From an uncultured Pseudomonadota bacterium (lineage in GTDB: Bacteria; Myxococcota_A; UBA9042; CAIXZC01), in NCBI GenBank assembly GCA_937876385.1, contig CALFHQ010000960.1, forward strand, positions 1 through 5,762: a DNA stretch of 5,762 nucleotides, in the 5' to 3' direction. Position 1 is the first letter of the stretch; each line of letters starts with the position of its first letter. Below are positions 1 through 5,762 of the stretch, in pieces. Under the pieces are notes generated by a model. That model did not search any database. It saw only the letters and a program-made list of their open reading frames with translations, and was not told the origin of the DNA. The position numbers and the translations under genes are program-made.

Positions 1-889
1 CGATCACCGCCCAGCCCCATTTGCCTCCAAGGAAAGACCATCTGGCGGGCCACAACTCCTGGAGCCTTGTCTGCACGTATCCTCGGTAGAAGAGTTCCTC
101 CGGGAAGGCGATGAGCACCAGATGAATGAGCAACATCCACAAGATCCATGACAGCCCGGGCTTCAATCCGTCCGGCTTCTCCAGAACGTCCCCTGAGCGA
201 CCCACCTGGATGGGAACCGTTGACTTCAAGAAGATCGTATCTGGAGGAGACTGAATTTCCAAAGCTATGTAAGCGCCAGGAGCCACGGTCCATTTCTTTT
301 TGGGGATCGCAGGCACACGAGAGCGCCCCCCGTCCTTTGTAACGACCCCTCGAAACCAGAGCACCTCTCCACCGGTGCTTTGAAATTGGAGAGGGAGAGG
401 GTGTGGCGTGTTGTTCAGCAGCGTCAACTCTCGGGGGCTAAGACGAGCGGCGACCAAGCCGGTGGGGAGCATTTCTTGAGAGAGCGAGTCCACTCGAAGG
501 TCAGGTCCCCAGTCCCACAATCTGCTCAGACCCGGAGCGACCTCCCGGTCGTACACCGTGCGCTGGTAAAAAGAGAATCCCACGGAGAACAATGGGAAGA
601 CCACACCCGCAACCACGAGGGCCACCCCGACTCCTTTCCAGGGTATTCGCACTGAGAGACCGACGCTGTCGAGAGTTTCCCGTCGGCGCCAGAGTGCGAA
701 GGCCGGAAGGTATATAAAAGTAACAGCAATCAGTAATGAAGAGAAGGATCCCGCAGCGGGGACGATTCGAGGGGCTATCGAGAAGGCTGCAACGAGCAGC
801 CAGGAGGCCACAATCACAGTCGCAAGCTCTCGGAAATACGACTTTTTGTTTCCAGGGGGAGGGGGTGATTGGGCTTCCAAAGAAAGCAT
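1..889 (-). CDS. CPBP-family glutamic-type intramembrane protease, C-terminus cut off by the window edge
   Basis: Translating the minus strand from ATG at 889 gives 296 residues with no stop before the left edge. Hydrophobic segments lie at about residues 21-42, 51-67, 85-108 and 245-262. The last runs directly into PEELFYRGY (263-271), the EExxxR motif of CPBP proteases, with E264, E265 and R269 as the expected catalytic and structural residues. The later conserved His/Asn motifs of the family would lie off the edge. Between the third and fourth helices sits a long, mostly polar stretch (about 109-243) that looks beta-rich, including a TPHPLPLQF segment and several Val/Ile-alternating strands; it is probably an extracytoplasmic domain. 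CPBP enzymes cleave membrane or exported proteins; bacterial members include prenyl-protease-like and sorting-type enzymes. The substrate cannot be told from this sequence. The start is supported by GGGAG 9 bases upstream. The gene is divergent from the PEGA gene. It uses TCA, TTA and ATA codons more than its neighbours do. The family call is firm; a myxosortase-like role is only a possibility. Confidence 0.9.
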   Translation of the reverse strand, partial: MLSLEAQSPPPPGNKKSYFRELATVIVASWLLVAAFSIAPRIVPAAGSFSSLLIAVTFIYLPAFALWRRRETLDSVGLSVRIPWKGVGVALVVAGVVFPLFSVGFSFYQRTVYDREVAPGLSRLWDWGPDLRVDSLSQEMLPTGLVAARLSPRELTLLNNTPHPLPLQFQSTGGEVLWFRGVVTKDGGRSRVPAIPKKKWTVAPGAYIALEIQSPPDTIFLKSTVPIQVGRSGDVLEKPDGLKPGLSWILWMLLIHLVLIAFPEELFYRGYVQTRLQELWPARWSFLGGKWGWAVI

Positions 890-898
890 TGACGACTG

Positions 899-903
899 CT
901 CCC
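899..903 (-). promoter_or_regulatory. Ribosome binding site of the CPBP protease gene
   Basis: On the minus strand GGGAG lies 9 bases before the ATG at 889. This is good Shine-Dalgarno spacing and supports that ATG as the start. No other in-frame ATG lies between it and the divergent gene. Confidence 0.6.
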
Positions 904-907
904 GAAT

Positions 908-935
908 TTGATACTGAATATGTCTACCATATTCT
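908..935 (+). promoter_or_regulatory. Candidate sigma70-type promoter for the PEGA-kelch genes
   Basis: TTGATA at 908-913 (5 of 6 to the -35 consensus) is followed after 16 bases by TATTCT at 930-935 (4 of 6 to the -10 consensus). Transcription would begin near 942 and leave a leader of roughly 33 bases before the ATG at 975. The inverted repeat at 916-934 lies between the two boxes and overlaps the -10. An alternative -35, TTGACG at 889-894, pairs poorly with GATACT at 910-915 because the spacer is only 15. The match is suggestive and nothing else in the sequence confirms it. Confidence 0.35.
916..934. promoter_or_regulatory. Operator-like inverted repeat in the divergent intergenic region
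   Basis: GAATATG (916-922) and CATATTC (928-934) are perfect 7-base inverted arms around a 5-base spacer, TCTAC. The centre-to-centre arm distance is 12 bases, close to one helical turn, as expected for a dimeric DNA-binding protein. It sits in the 85-base gap between the divergent protease and PEGA genes and inside the candidate rightward promoter, so a bound protein could repress that promoter. The symmetry is directly visible; the regulator and the function are inferred. Confidence 0.5.
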
Positions 936-962
936 GGGTTCGGGGTCCATTTCTTTGAGCCT

Positions 963-971
963 GGGGAGGAG
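963..971 (+). promoter_or_regulatory. Strong ribosome binding site of the PEGA gene
   Basis: GGGGAGGAG is a near-perfect Shine-Dalgarno sequence; its GGAGG core (965-969) lies 5 bases before the ATG at 975. It fixes the start of the PEGA gene and suggests efficient translation. Confidence 0.75.
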
Positions 972-974
972 ATT

Positions 975-2642
975 ATGGACGGTATTTGGAAGTACTTTGC
1001 AACCCGTCAGTTGGCAGCATTGATCGCAGGTTCTTTTGCGCTCATTTTTGCCGTGACCGCTGCAGCGCAACCTGCGGCCAAAGGGAAGCCAAAAGTTTAC
1101 GTGTTTTCCTTTGTGAAAGCTGACGATGTTTCAACCGTGGTTTTCAACAAGGTAGAGCAGTATTTCAGCACCTTGTTTGAGATGAGTTCCAAACTTCAAA
1201 TCGTGACAGACAAGGAGTTGAAGAAGGAACAGACCCAGAAGGCAGTGGAAGAGAAGCGAAAGACAACCACTGTCTCCGAGCCCTGGCTTGAGGAAGCTGA
1301 CGACCTCCTCTGGAAGGGCAAGGATTTCCTCGTAAAGAAGGCCTATGGAGATGCCATTGCGTCCCTGACGCAGGCTAGAGATCTGTACGAAGAGCACTAC
1401 CTCGAGCTTCGGGACTACGACAAGCTGGTGGATGCCACTTTGCAGCTCTCCATTTCCTTCTTCATGGCCGGTTACAAGGACGACGGCGAAGAGTTGTTGA
1501 AGGACGTTCTTGTCTGGCGCCCGACCCTGGCCGTGGACAAGAAGAAGTATCCTGCAGATTTCATGAACGCCATTGAACGTCTGCGCAAGCAGATGGAGAA
1601 ACGCAAGGGCGGGGTTCTGCGCATTGAGGCGACCTCAGCCGACGGCGCCAGGGTGTTTGTGGATGGATTGCTCAAAGGGAAGCTCGCCGGTGACCAGGCT
1701 GGCATTGATGTGGACGGTCTCTACCGAGGCCGACACTATATTCAGGTGGTCAAGGACGGATACAAGATCTTCGCCAAGAAGGTCGGTGTTCCCAAGGCGG
1801 GCCGGACCTCCAAGGTGGTCGCTGAGTTGGTCCAGTTGGAACAGCAGGAGCGTACCGCCGGGAGTGAGCTGGAGCAGCTTTCTTTTGACGTATTCCAGTA
1901 TGCCAAGACGGGTGATTTTGGGGTGGAGTTCTCTCGCAAGGCGAAGGACTTTGCCGACCAGGCCCAGGTTCCGTACTTGCTTTTCGGCTATGTTTCAAAG
2001 GAGAGCAAGGGGACGAAGCTTACACTCTTCCTGTTCAAGGCGGATTGGAGTGCCTTGGCCGAGGTTGAGCCTGCTTCCTTCGATGAGAATCTGACGAACC
2101 TGCAAGTGAACCTTCTGTTCCTCGAAGCGAATCTGGCTCAGGCCTTGAAGACCTTCCCGAAGGAACGGACGGTTCGTGGCATTCCGGCAGTTTATGTGAA
2201 GAAGGTCGAGGAGCCCAAGGTGGTTCCGGTTCCTGTAAAGACGGAAACACCCGAGAAGGTTGCGACGCCCGAAGAGAAGACTCCTCCGGTGAAGGTTGTG
2301 ACTCCCGAAACGACGGTGCGTGTAACTCCCCGTAAAGTGGAGAAGGAAGAGCCGGTTCTCCCCTCTCGAACCAACAGGGACGAAGAGTTGGGTGAGTTGT
2401 CCTCCATCTTTGCTGGTGGCGATGACGACAACGGGAATGCGGCCAACCCTTACGCGGTGCCGAGCAAGATTCCCGGTGGTGAGGACGACGACGACGATAA
2501 CGGCAAGATCACCGGGAAGTGGTGGTTCTGGACGAGTATCGGAGTTGGGGCGGCACTGATCGGTGGCGGAAGCTGGCTTCTGTACGATCAGTTGAGTGGT
2601 TCTGATGGTGGTTCGAAGTACAACGCCACGGTTCGTTGGTAG
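975..2642 (+). CDS. Exported PEGA-domain protein with TPR-like region and C-terminal transmembrane helix
   Basis: A 555-residue protein. Residues 1-31 form a signal peptide (hydrophobic core about 14-29, likely cleavage near TAAAQ). Residues 39-85 look like the first half of an alpha/beta domain (KVYVFSF, then LQIVTDKEL). Residues 102-210 are helical and TPR-like (AYGDAIASLTQARDLYEE, then FFMAGYKDDGEELLKDVL). Residues about 213-287 are a PEGA domain, with GARVFVDGLLKG and GRHYIQVVKDGYK as its typical strand-turn-strand pattern. Residues 300-395 resemble the remainder of an alpha/beta domain (QVPYLLFGYV). Residues 411-465 are a Pro/Val/Lys/Glu linker, 503-508 are Glu plus five Asp, and 516-540 are a membrane helix beginning WWFW, leaving a 15-residue tail ending in Trp. 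PEGA domains are found in surface-associated proteins and have no known catalysis. The function is therefore unassigned, probably structural or scaffolding in the envelope. It is the first gene of a likely operon, 18 bases before the kelch lipoprotein. Confidence 0.93.
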   Translation: MDGIWKYFATRQLAALIAGSFALIFAVTAAAQPAAKGKPKVYVFSFVKADDVSTVVFNKVEQYFSTLFEMSSKLQIVTDKELKKEQTQKAVEEKRKTTTVSEPWLEEADDLLWKGKDFLVKKAYGDAIASLTQARDLYEEHYLELRDYDKLVDATLQLSISFFMAGYKDDGEELLKDVLVWRPTLAVDKKKYPADFMNAIERLRKQMEKRKGGVLRIEATSADGARVFVDGLLKGKLAGDQAGIDVDGLYRGRHYIQVVKDGYKIFAKKVGVPKAGRTSKVVAELVQLEQQERTAGSELEQLSFDVFQYAKTGDFGVEFSRKAKDFADQAQVPYLLFGYVSKESKGTKLTLFLFKADWSALAEVEPASFDENLTNLQVNLLFLEANLAQALKTFPKERTVRGIPAVYVKKVEEPKVVPVPVKTETPEKVATPEEKTPPVKVVTPETTVRVTPRKVEKEEPVLPSRTNRDEELGELSSIFAGGDDDNGNAANPYAVPSKIPGGEDDDDDNGKITGKWWFWTSIGVGAALIGGGSWLLYDQLSGSDGGSKYNATVRW

Positions 2643-2660
2643 TGGCTTGAGGTTGAAACG

Positions 2661-4331
2661 ATGACAAAAGGGAAACGGATAATCCCCATTCTTTGGGCAG
2701 TTGCAACGTTGGCACTGGCGACCGTTCCTGGTTGTGGCGGTGATGGTGGGTCGGAACAAGGGCTCCTGGTGAGCGTGTTTGGTCCTCCCGCGGCTATCTT
2801 CCCGGACTTGAACCCCTTTGCCAACTGCGATCTGGTTAAGATCTGCTACGACGTCGACGACGGCAAGACGCAAGATTGTACCGTTGTCAGCTACGTTGAC
2901 AAAGAAGCCGTGCTTGAGTCGCTCCCCTTCGACAAGCTTGTGTCGGTGAGTGTGGAGTGCCTGAAGGTGGATATGGACACCGTAACCGGCGAGCAGCGGC
3001 AGATCCCGGTGTCTCGTGGGCAATCGTGCTCCGTGAAGCGTGGCAAGGGCGACGCCATCAAGACCGGGTATGTCTACATGCTTCCGAGCCCTTCCTTTGG
3101 CCCGACGTTCAATCTGGCCCAGGGTGATCAGGCTTCCAAGCCAGGGGGTGAGCGCTGGGGGTCGACCATCGTGGAGATGTTCGACGGCTCCGTGCTCATC
3201 GCTGGTGGTGCGGGAATCAGTGGCACCTGTGAAGATTGGGCCGATCCTTCCTGTGTGGAGGACATGCTGGATACCGCCGAGATTTACAACCCCGCCAATG
3301 GCTCCTTTACCGCCGTTTCCAACGCCGGTGGAACTGCCGGAAGCGCCTTTATGAGTGAAAAGCGAGCGTTTGCTGCTGCGGTGGTGTTGCCTTCTGAAGA
3401 GATCGCCATTTTTGGTGGCTTGACGGATGGAAACCAGGCGTCGGGTTCTGTTGACATCTACGACCCCATCTCCAACACTTTCCGAGCGGCTCCCGCCATG
3501 ACCAACACGCGTGCTTATCACACGGCGACGTTGATCAATCGAGAGGGCAACGGCGAAGTGTTGTTGGTCGGTGGCTACGGGACCGGCTTCCAGAATTGGG
3601 AGATCTGGTCTCCTGTGACGGGAACCGTGCAGACGGGTGGATTGACGTCTCCTCGCTGGAACCACACTGCGACTCTGGTGGACAAGACCGTGGATCCAGG
3701 GGCCAATCGTGAAGTCGTTCTCATCGCTGGTGGTGAGGGTGGTCCAGAGGGTACCGTGAATGTTTCCGGGACCATGGACGTGTTCGATCTTCAGTTTAGA
3801 GCCATGGATCCCACGGCGAAGTTCCTCTGCTCCAACGACGGTGCGAACTCCAAGACGAAGACGATGCACGGGGCAGCATTTGTGCCGCTGCGTCACTTCT
3901 TGTACATCGTAGGTGGCTTCAACGATGCAGGTCATCTGAACCCGACGTCAGAGATTTGTGTGTACCACACGAGTCAGGAGACCTGGGCTGGTACTCTTCA
4001 GCTTCGAAAAGCCCGAGGGGCGCTGTCGGCGACGGCTCTGGACGGCAACGTTGTGTTGTTTGCCGGTGGGTTGACTCGTTCTTCCGGGGTGTTGAAGCCG
4101 ACTTCGACTGTGGAGATTCTGTTCGAGTACCAGAACACGGCTGGAGAGACTGTTGTGGACATTGGTCCGGCCGACGATTACCCGATTCCCATGTTGTATC
4201 CGCGCTGGGGCCACGAGGCCATGGTTGGGTGCGACGGCAAAGTCTTCTTTGTGGGTGGTTTGGGTGGCGAGAGCAGCAGCAGCGCCAACGTGGAAGCTCG
4301 CACCGAGCTTTTCAACCCCGACGAATCCTGA
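2661..4331 (+). CDS. Kelch-repeat beta-propeller lipoprotein
   Basis: A 556-residue protein. The N-terminus has basic residues, a hydrophobic stretch and a lipobox VPGC with the acylated Cys at residue 25, so the protein is probably a lipid-anchored envelope or surface protein. Residues about 35-140 form a beta-rich, Cys-containing domain (C56, C62, C73, C100, C123) of unrecognised family. From about residue 164 there are seven kelch-type repeats, each with a hydrophobic strand ending in Gly-Gly: 182-183, 252-253, 304-305, 357-358, 418-419, 469-470 and 532-533. Following motifs such as AEIYNP, VDIYDP and TELFNP fit the pattern. Seven repeats fit a complete seven-bladed propeller; the last ends abruptly at TELFNPDES, so a strand before the first repeat probably closes the ring. 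Kelch propellers usually bind proteins or glycans; no catalytic residues are evident. The start has a modest TTGAGG (2647-2652) 8 bases upstream, and the 18-base gap implies co-transcription with the PEGA gene. Confidence 0.93.
   Translation: MTKGKRIIPILWAVATLALATVPGCGGDGGSEQGLLVSVFGPPAAIFPDLNPFANCDLVKICYDVDDGKTQDCTVVSYVDKEAVLESLPFDKLVSVSVECLKVDMDTVTGEQRQIPVSRGQSCSVKRGKGDAIKTGYVYMLPSPSFGPTFNLAQGDQASKPGGERWGSTIVEMFDGSVLIAGGAGISGTCEDWADPSCVEDMLDTAEIYNPANGSFTAVSNAGGTAGSAFMSEKRAFAAAVVLPSEEIAIFGGLTDGNQASGSVDIYDPISNTFRAAPAMTNTRAYHTATLINREGNGEVLLVGGYGTGFQNWEIWSPVTGTVQTGGLTSPRWNHTATLVDKTVDPGANREVVLIAGGEGGPEGTVNVSGTMDVFDLQFRAMDPTAKFLCSNDGANSKTKTMHGAAFVPLRHFLYIVGGFNDAGHLNPTSEICVYHTSQETWAGTLQLRKARGALSATALDGNVVLFAGGLTRSSGVLKPTSTVEILFEYQNTAGETVVDIGPADDYPIPMLYPRWGHEAMVGCDGKVFFVGGLGGESSSSANVEARTELFNPDES
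3195..3735 (+). repeat. 16-base exact repeat within the kelch blades
   Basis: CTCATCGCTGGTGGTG occurs at 3195-3210 and again at 3720-3735, encoding the Leu-Ile-Ala-Gly-Gly core of blades 1 and 4. This is coding repetition from kelch blade duplication and has no separate regulatory meaning that I can see. The span given covers both copies and the unique sequence between them. Confidence 0.6.
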
Positions 4332-4361
4332 TTTTCCAATCCGTTCTACGGTTTCTCTACC

Positions 4362-4365
4362 GGAG
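4362..4365 (+). promoter_or_regulatory. Ribosome binding site supporting the GTG start of prmC
   Basis: GGAG lies 11 bases before the GTG at 4377, slightly long spacing. Reading upstream in the same frame, no ATG, GTG or TTG occurs before the TGA at 4329-4331, so GTG at 4377 is the first usable start. The 45-base gap before prmC shows no convincing promoter or terminator. Confidence 0.5.
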
Positions 4366-4376
4366 ATCTTGACGCC

Positions 4377-5252
4377 GTGAGTTCCCTTCAACGCTGGACA
4401 GTTTTCGACGTCATCAGTTGGTCTGCCGGGTATTTCAAAGACAAGGGAAGTTCGACCCCTCGCCTGGACGCCGAGTTGCTTCTGGGACACGTTTTGGATT
4501 GCGACCGTGTGCACCTTTATATGAACCCCGACAAGCCTCTTCTAGAGGAAGAGTTGGCCCAGTTCAAGGCGTTGGCTTTGCGCCGGGTGCGAGGAGCCTC
4601 GGTGGCGCACCTGACTGGCAGAAAGGAGTTCTGGAAGACCGACTTCGAGGTTCCTGACGGGGTCTTCGTGCCGCGACCGGAAACGGAGTTCATGGTGGAG
4701 TTTCTGTTGGACAGGCTGGACGCTGGAACACCCTTGTTGGGTGCAGATCTTTGCTGTGGGACCGGGGCCGTTGGGTTGACCATGGCCTTGGAGCGAGAGG
4801 CAGATCAGCTCATCCTGGTGGATCTGTCTCAGGCAGCGGTGGATGCAGCGTCGAGGAACGGCGCTCGCCTGGAGTTGGCCCCTCGCATCCGGTTGGAGAG
4901 GGACGACGCTGTCTCCTTTGTGCAGGGTTGGAAGGGGGTGCGTGGATTTGACTACATTACGTGCAATCCTCCCTATGTGCCCTCGGGGGAGTGGGATTCT
5001 CTGGCCCCTGAGATTCGCTTGCACGAGCCTCCAGAAGCGATCATCAGCGGCGAAGACGGTTTGGAATTGTTGAAGCGACTCATCCGCGAAGTTCCCCGAG
5101 TGCTGGTTTCGGGGGGGTGGTTTGTGGTGGAGTATTCCGGAGAAGAGCAGACGGCTAAGTTGCGTAGCCTTTTGGAAGACTCCGGCTTCCTCGATGTAAC
5201 CATGCATCGTGACTTGGCCGGTTTGGACCGGATCATGACCTGCCACACCTGA
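4377..5252 (+). CDS. prmC: Peptide chain release factor N5-glutamine methyltransferase (PrmC/HemK)
   Basis: The family transfers a methyl group from S-adenosylmethionine to the Gln of the GGQ motif in release factors RF1 and RF2, in the cytoplasm, raising termination efficiency. The 291-residue product is close to the usual size (about 280). Residues 1-85 form the helical N-terminal domain that docks the release factor (DAELLLGHVL at 31-40). VPRPETE (98-104) is the family signature. GADLCCGTGAVGL (122-134) is the SAM-binding motif I. LVDLS (147-151) is the acidic end of strand 2. NPPY (197-200) is the catalytic motif that holds the substrate amide. VVEYSGEEQ (250-258) matches the late family motif. 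Motif I has Cys (C126) where the first Gly of DxGxGxG is usual; similar DLCCG forms occur in PrmC relatives, so activity is still expected. prmC often follows prfA, but here it follows the kelch gene by 45 bases and may share its transcript. The gene is convergent with the SPOR gene. Confidence 0.95.
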   Translation: MSSLQRWTVFDVISWSAGYFKDKGSSTPRLDAELLLGHVLDCDRVHLYMNPDKPLLEEELAQFKALALRRVRGASVAHLTGRKEFWKTDFEVPDGVFVPRPETEFMVEFLLDRLDAGTPLLGADLCCGTGAVGLTMALEREADQLILVDLSQAAVDAASRNGARLELAPRIRLERDDAVSFVQGWKGVRGFDYITCNPPYVPSGEWDSLAPEIRLHEPPEAIISGEDGLELLKRLIREVPRVLVSGGWFVVEYSGEEQTAKLRSLLEDSGFLDVTMHRDLAGLDRIMTCHT

Positions 5253-5286
5253 CACAGCGATCGTTCTGGAAGAAGGTGGGTGCTGT

Positions 5287-5762
5287 CTACAATTCTGCGA
5301 TGAATGTAGAGAGTCCTTCTTGCGCCTCGAAGCGTTCCTTGAACTTCTCGGCAGCGTTTCGACTCTTGAAGCGTCCGATTCGGACTCGATACCACGTTCC
5401 CCCTTTCTCAGGGATGTTCACGGGCATGAGGTAGACGGTCTGGTTGGAATTGGAGAGGCTCCGGGTGAGGTAATCCCGGAATTTGAGTGCATCTTTCTTT
5501 ACGGGGAACGCCTTCGCCTGAACGGTGTAGGTCTTCTGTGTGATCTTGGGCGGGACGGGGGTTTCGCCGTTTGCTTCGGCTTCTTTTCTTCGAGCTGCGA
5601 TGTAGCTGCTTTTCTTCGTCTGCTTCTTTTTCTCCCCTTCTGCCCGGGCTCGTTCTTCTGCCTCTGCTTGTCGGGCTTTGTCCTGGGCGTCCTGACGGGC
5701 CTTCTGTTCTGCTTCCAGTCGAGCCATCTCGGCTGCTTCCAGTCGTGCTTTCTGGGCTTCCA
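5287..5762 (-). CDS. SPOR-domain protein with charged coiled coil, N-terminus cut off by the window edge
   Basis: The minus-strand frame ends with TAG at 5287-5289 and is open to the right edge. The visible part begins inside an Ala/Glu/Lys/Arg/Gln-rich helical region (repeated ARLEA and KAR units) running to about 5610, probably a TolA-like coiled coil. A short linker with VPPKITQ follows, and then a SPOR domain from about 5535 to 5290: KTYTVQAKAF opens it and TWYRVRIGRF is its characteristic second half, with the final strand at STFIAEL. SPOR domains bind peptidoglycan glycan strands stripped of stem peptides, typically at the division septum, as in FtsN, DamX and RlpA. The unseen N-terminus may carry a membrane anchor, so a cell-division or envelope role is likely but not specific. 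A Met codon at 5727 lies inside the coiled-coil repeats and is not a convincing start. The gene is convergent with prmC, 34 bases apart. Confidence 0.88.
   Translation of the reverse strand, partial: EAQKARLEAAEMARLEAEQKARQDAQDKARQAEAEERARAEGEKKKQTKKSSYIAARRKEAEANGETPVPPKITQKTYTVQAKAFPVKKDALKFRDYLTRSLSNSNQTVYLMPVNIPEKGGTWYRVRIGRFKSRNAAEKFKERFEAQEGLSTFIAEL
5710..5745 (-). repeat. Short tandem coding repeat in the coiled coil of the SPOR protein
   Basis: TGCTTCCAGTCG (plus-strand reading) occurs at 5710-5721 and 5734-5745, a 24-base step that encodes two ARLEA units eight residues apart. A partial third copy, GCTTCCA, ends at the window edge. The repetition fits a periodic charged helix and may extend off the window. 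Confidence 0.5.

Noticed and set aside
148..1023. Several short open frames on the plus strand (148-342, 380-655, 736-1023) and one on the minus strand (526-729) over the left end.
   Set aside because: They lie in other frames of the CPBP protease gene, or (736-1023) run across the divergent gap into the PEGA start. None has a recognisable domain; the protease frame has the EELFYRG motif and coherent membrane helices.
2520..2642. MYXO-CTERM-type sorting signal at the PEGA protein C-terminus.
   Set aside because: There is no Cys motif before the helix and no Arg/Lys cluster right after it; the tail is Ser/Gly-rich with isolated Lys and Arg.
1995..3935. A 646-codon open frame on the minus strand, antisense to the PEGA and kelch genes.
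   Set aside because: Its codons lie exactly opposite the sense codons, so stops would need TCA, TTA or CTA in the sense genes, which are rare here. Because the two sense genes share one frame, the gap between them does not break it. The product is His/Arg/Thr-rich with no recognisable domain.
4338..4354. Small hairpin CCGT-TCT-ACGG in the gap before prmC as a terminator.
   Set aside because: Only a 4-base stem with no strong T run after it; too weak for an intrinsic terminator.
3948..5255. Long minus-strand frames opposite the end of the kelch gene and prmC (3948-4514, 4542-5255).
   Set aside because: Same cause as the larger antisense frame: rare TCA/TTA/CTA codons in the sense strand. The sense products are clear kelch and PrmC proteins.
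5253..5286. Bidirectional terminator between convergent prmC and the SPOR gene (ACAGC at 5254-5258, GCTGT at 5282-5286).
   Set aside because: A 5-base stem around a 23-base loop without a T tract is not convincing; the two transcripts may end elsewhere or overlap.
5725..5727. ATG of the minus strand as the start of the SPOR protein.
   Set aside because: The frame stays open upstream to the edge and continues the same ARLEA/KAR coiled-coil pattern, so this Met is most likely internal.

Overview
The window reads as an ordinary chromosomal segment of a moderately GC-rich Gram-negative bacterium. The best lifestyle match is Myxococcota or another former deltaproteobacterial group. This rests on protein style: an exported PEGA protein with a C-terminal membrane helix, a large kelch-propeller lipoprotein, and a CPBP-type intramembrane protease. 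It is an inference from architecture, not a taxonomic assignment. No mobile element, RNA gene, CRISPR array or origin was seen.

Layout. Positions 1-889 hold, on the minus strand, the N-terminal 296 residues of a CPBP-family glutamic intramembrane protease; its C-terminus lies off the left edge. An 85-base divergent intergenic region (890-974) carries a perfect 7+7 inverted repeat overlapping a plausible promoter for the rightward genes. Three genes follow on the plus strand: an exported TPR-like/PEGA protein with a C-terminal transmembrane helix (975-2642), then after 18 bases a seven-bladed kelch lipoprotein (2661-4331), then after 45 bases a GTG-started prmC/hemK release-factor glutamine methyltransferase (4377-5252). 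A convergent minus-strand gene (5287 to beyond the right edge) ends in a SPOR peptidoglycan-binding domain behind a charged coiled coil.

How the genes may fit together. The PEGA and kelch genes are almost certainly co-transcribed and both products go to the cell envelope. The divergently transcribed membrane protease shares their control region, so a common regulon is reasonable but unproven. prmC is a housekeeping translation gene that may be read from the same transcript. The SPOR protein is an envelope or division factor transcribed separately. The three plus-strand genes share one reading frame and largely avoid TCA, TTA and CTA codons. This produces very long but spurious antisense open frames. 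The protease gene uses those codons noticeably more often.

No clearly undescribed system is demonstrated. The points most worth a second look are the protease with a large soluble insertion before its catalytic helix, the operator-like palindrome, and the possible split domain in the PEGA protein.
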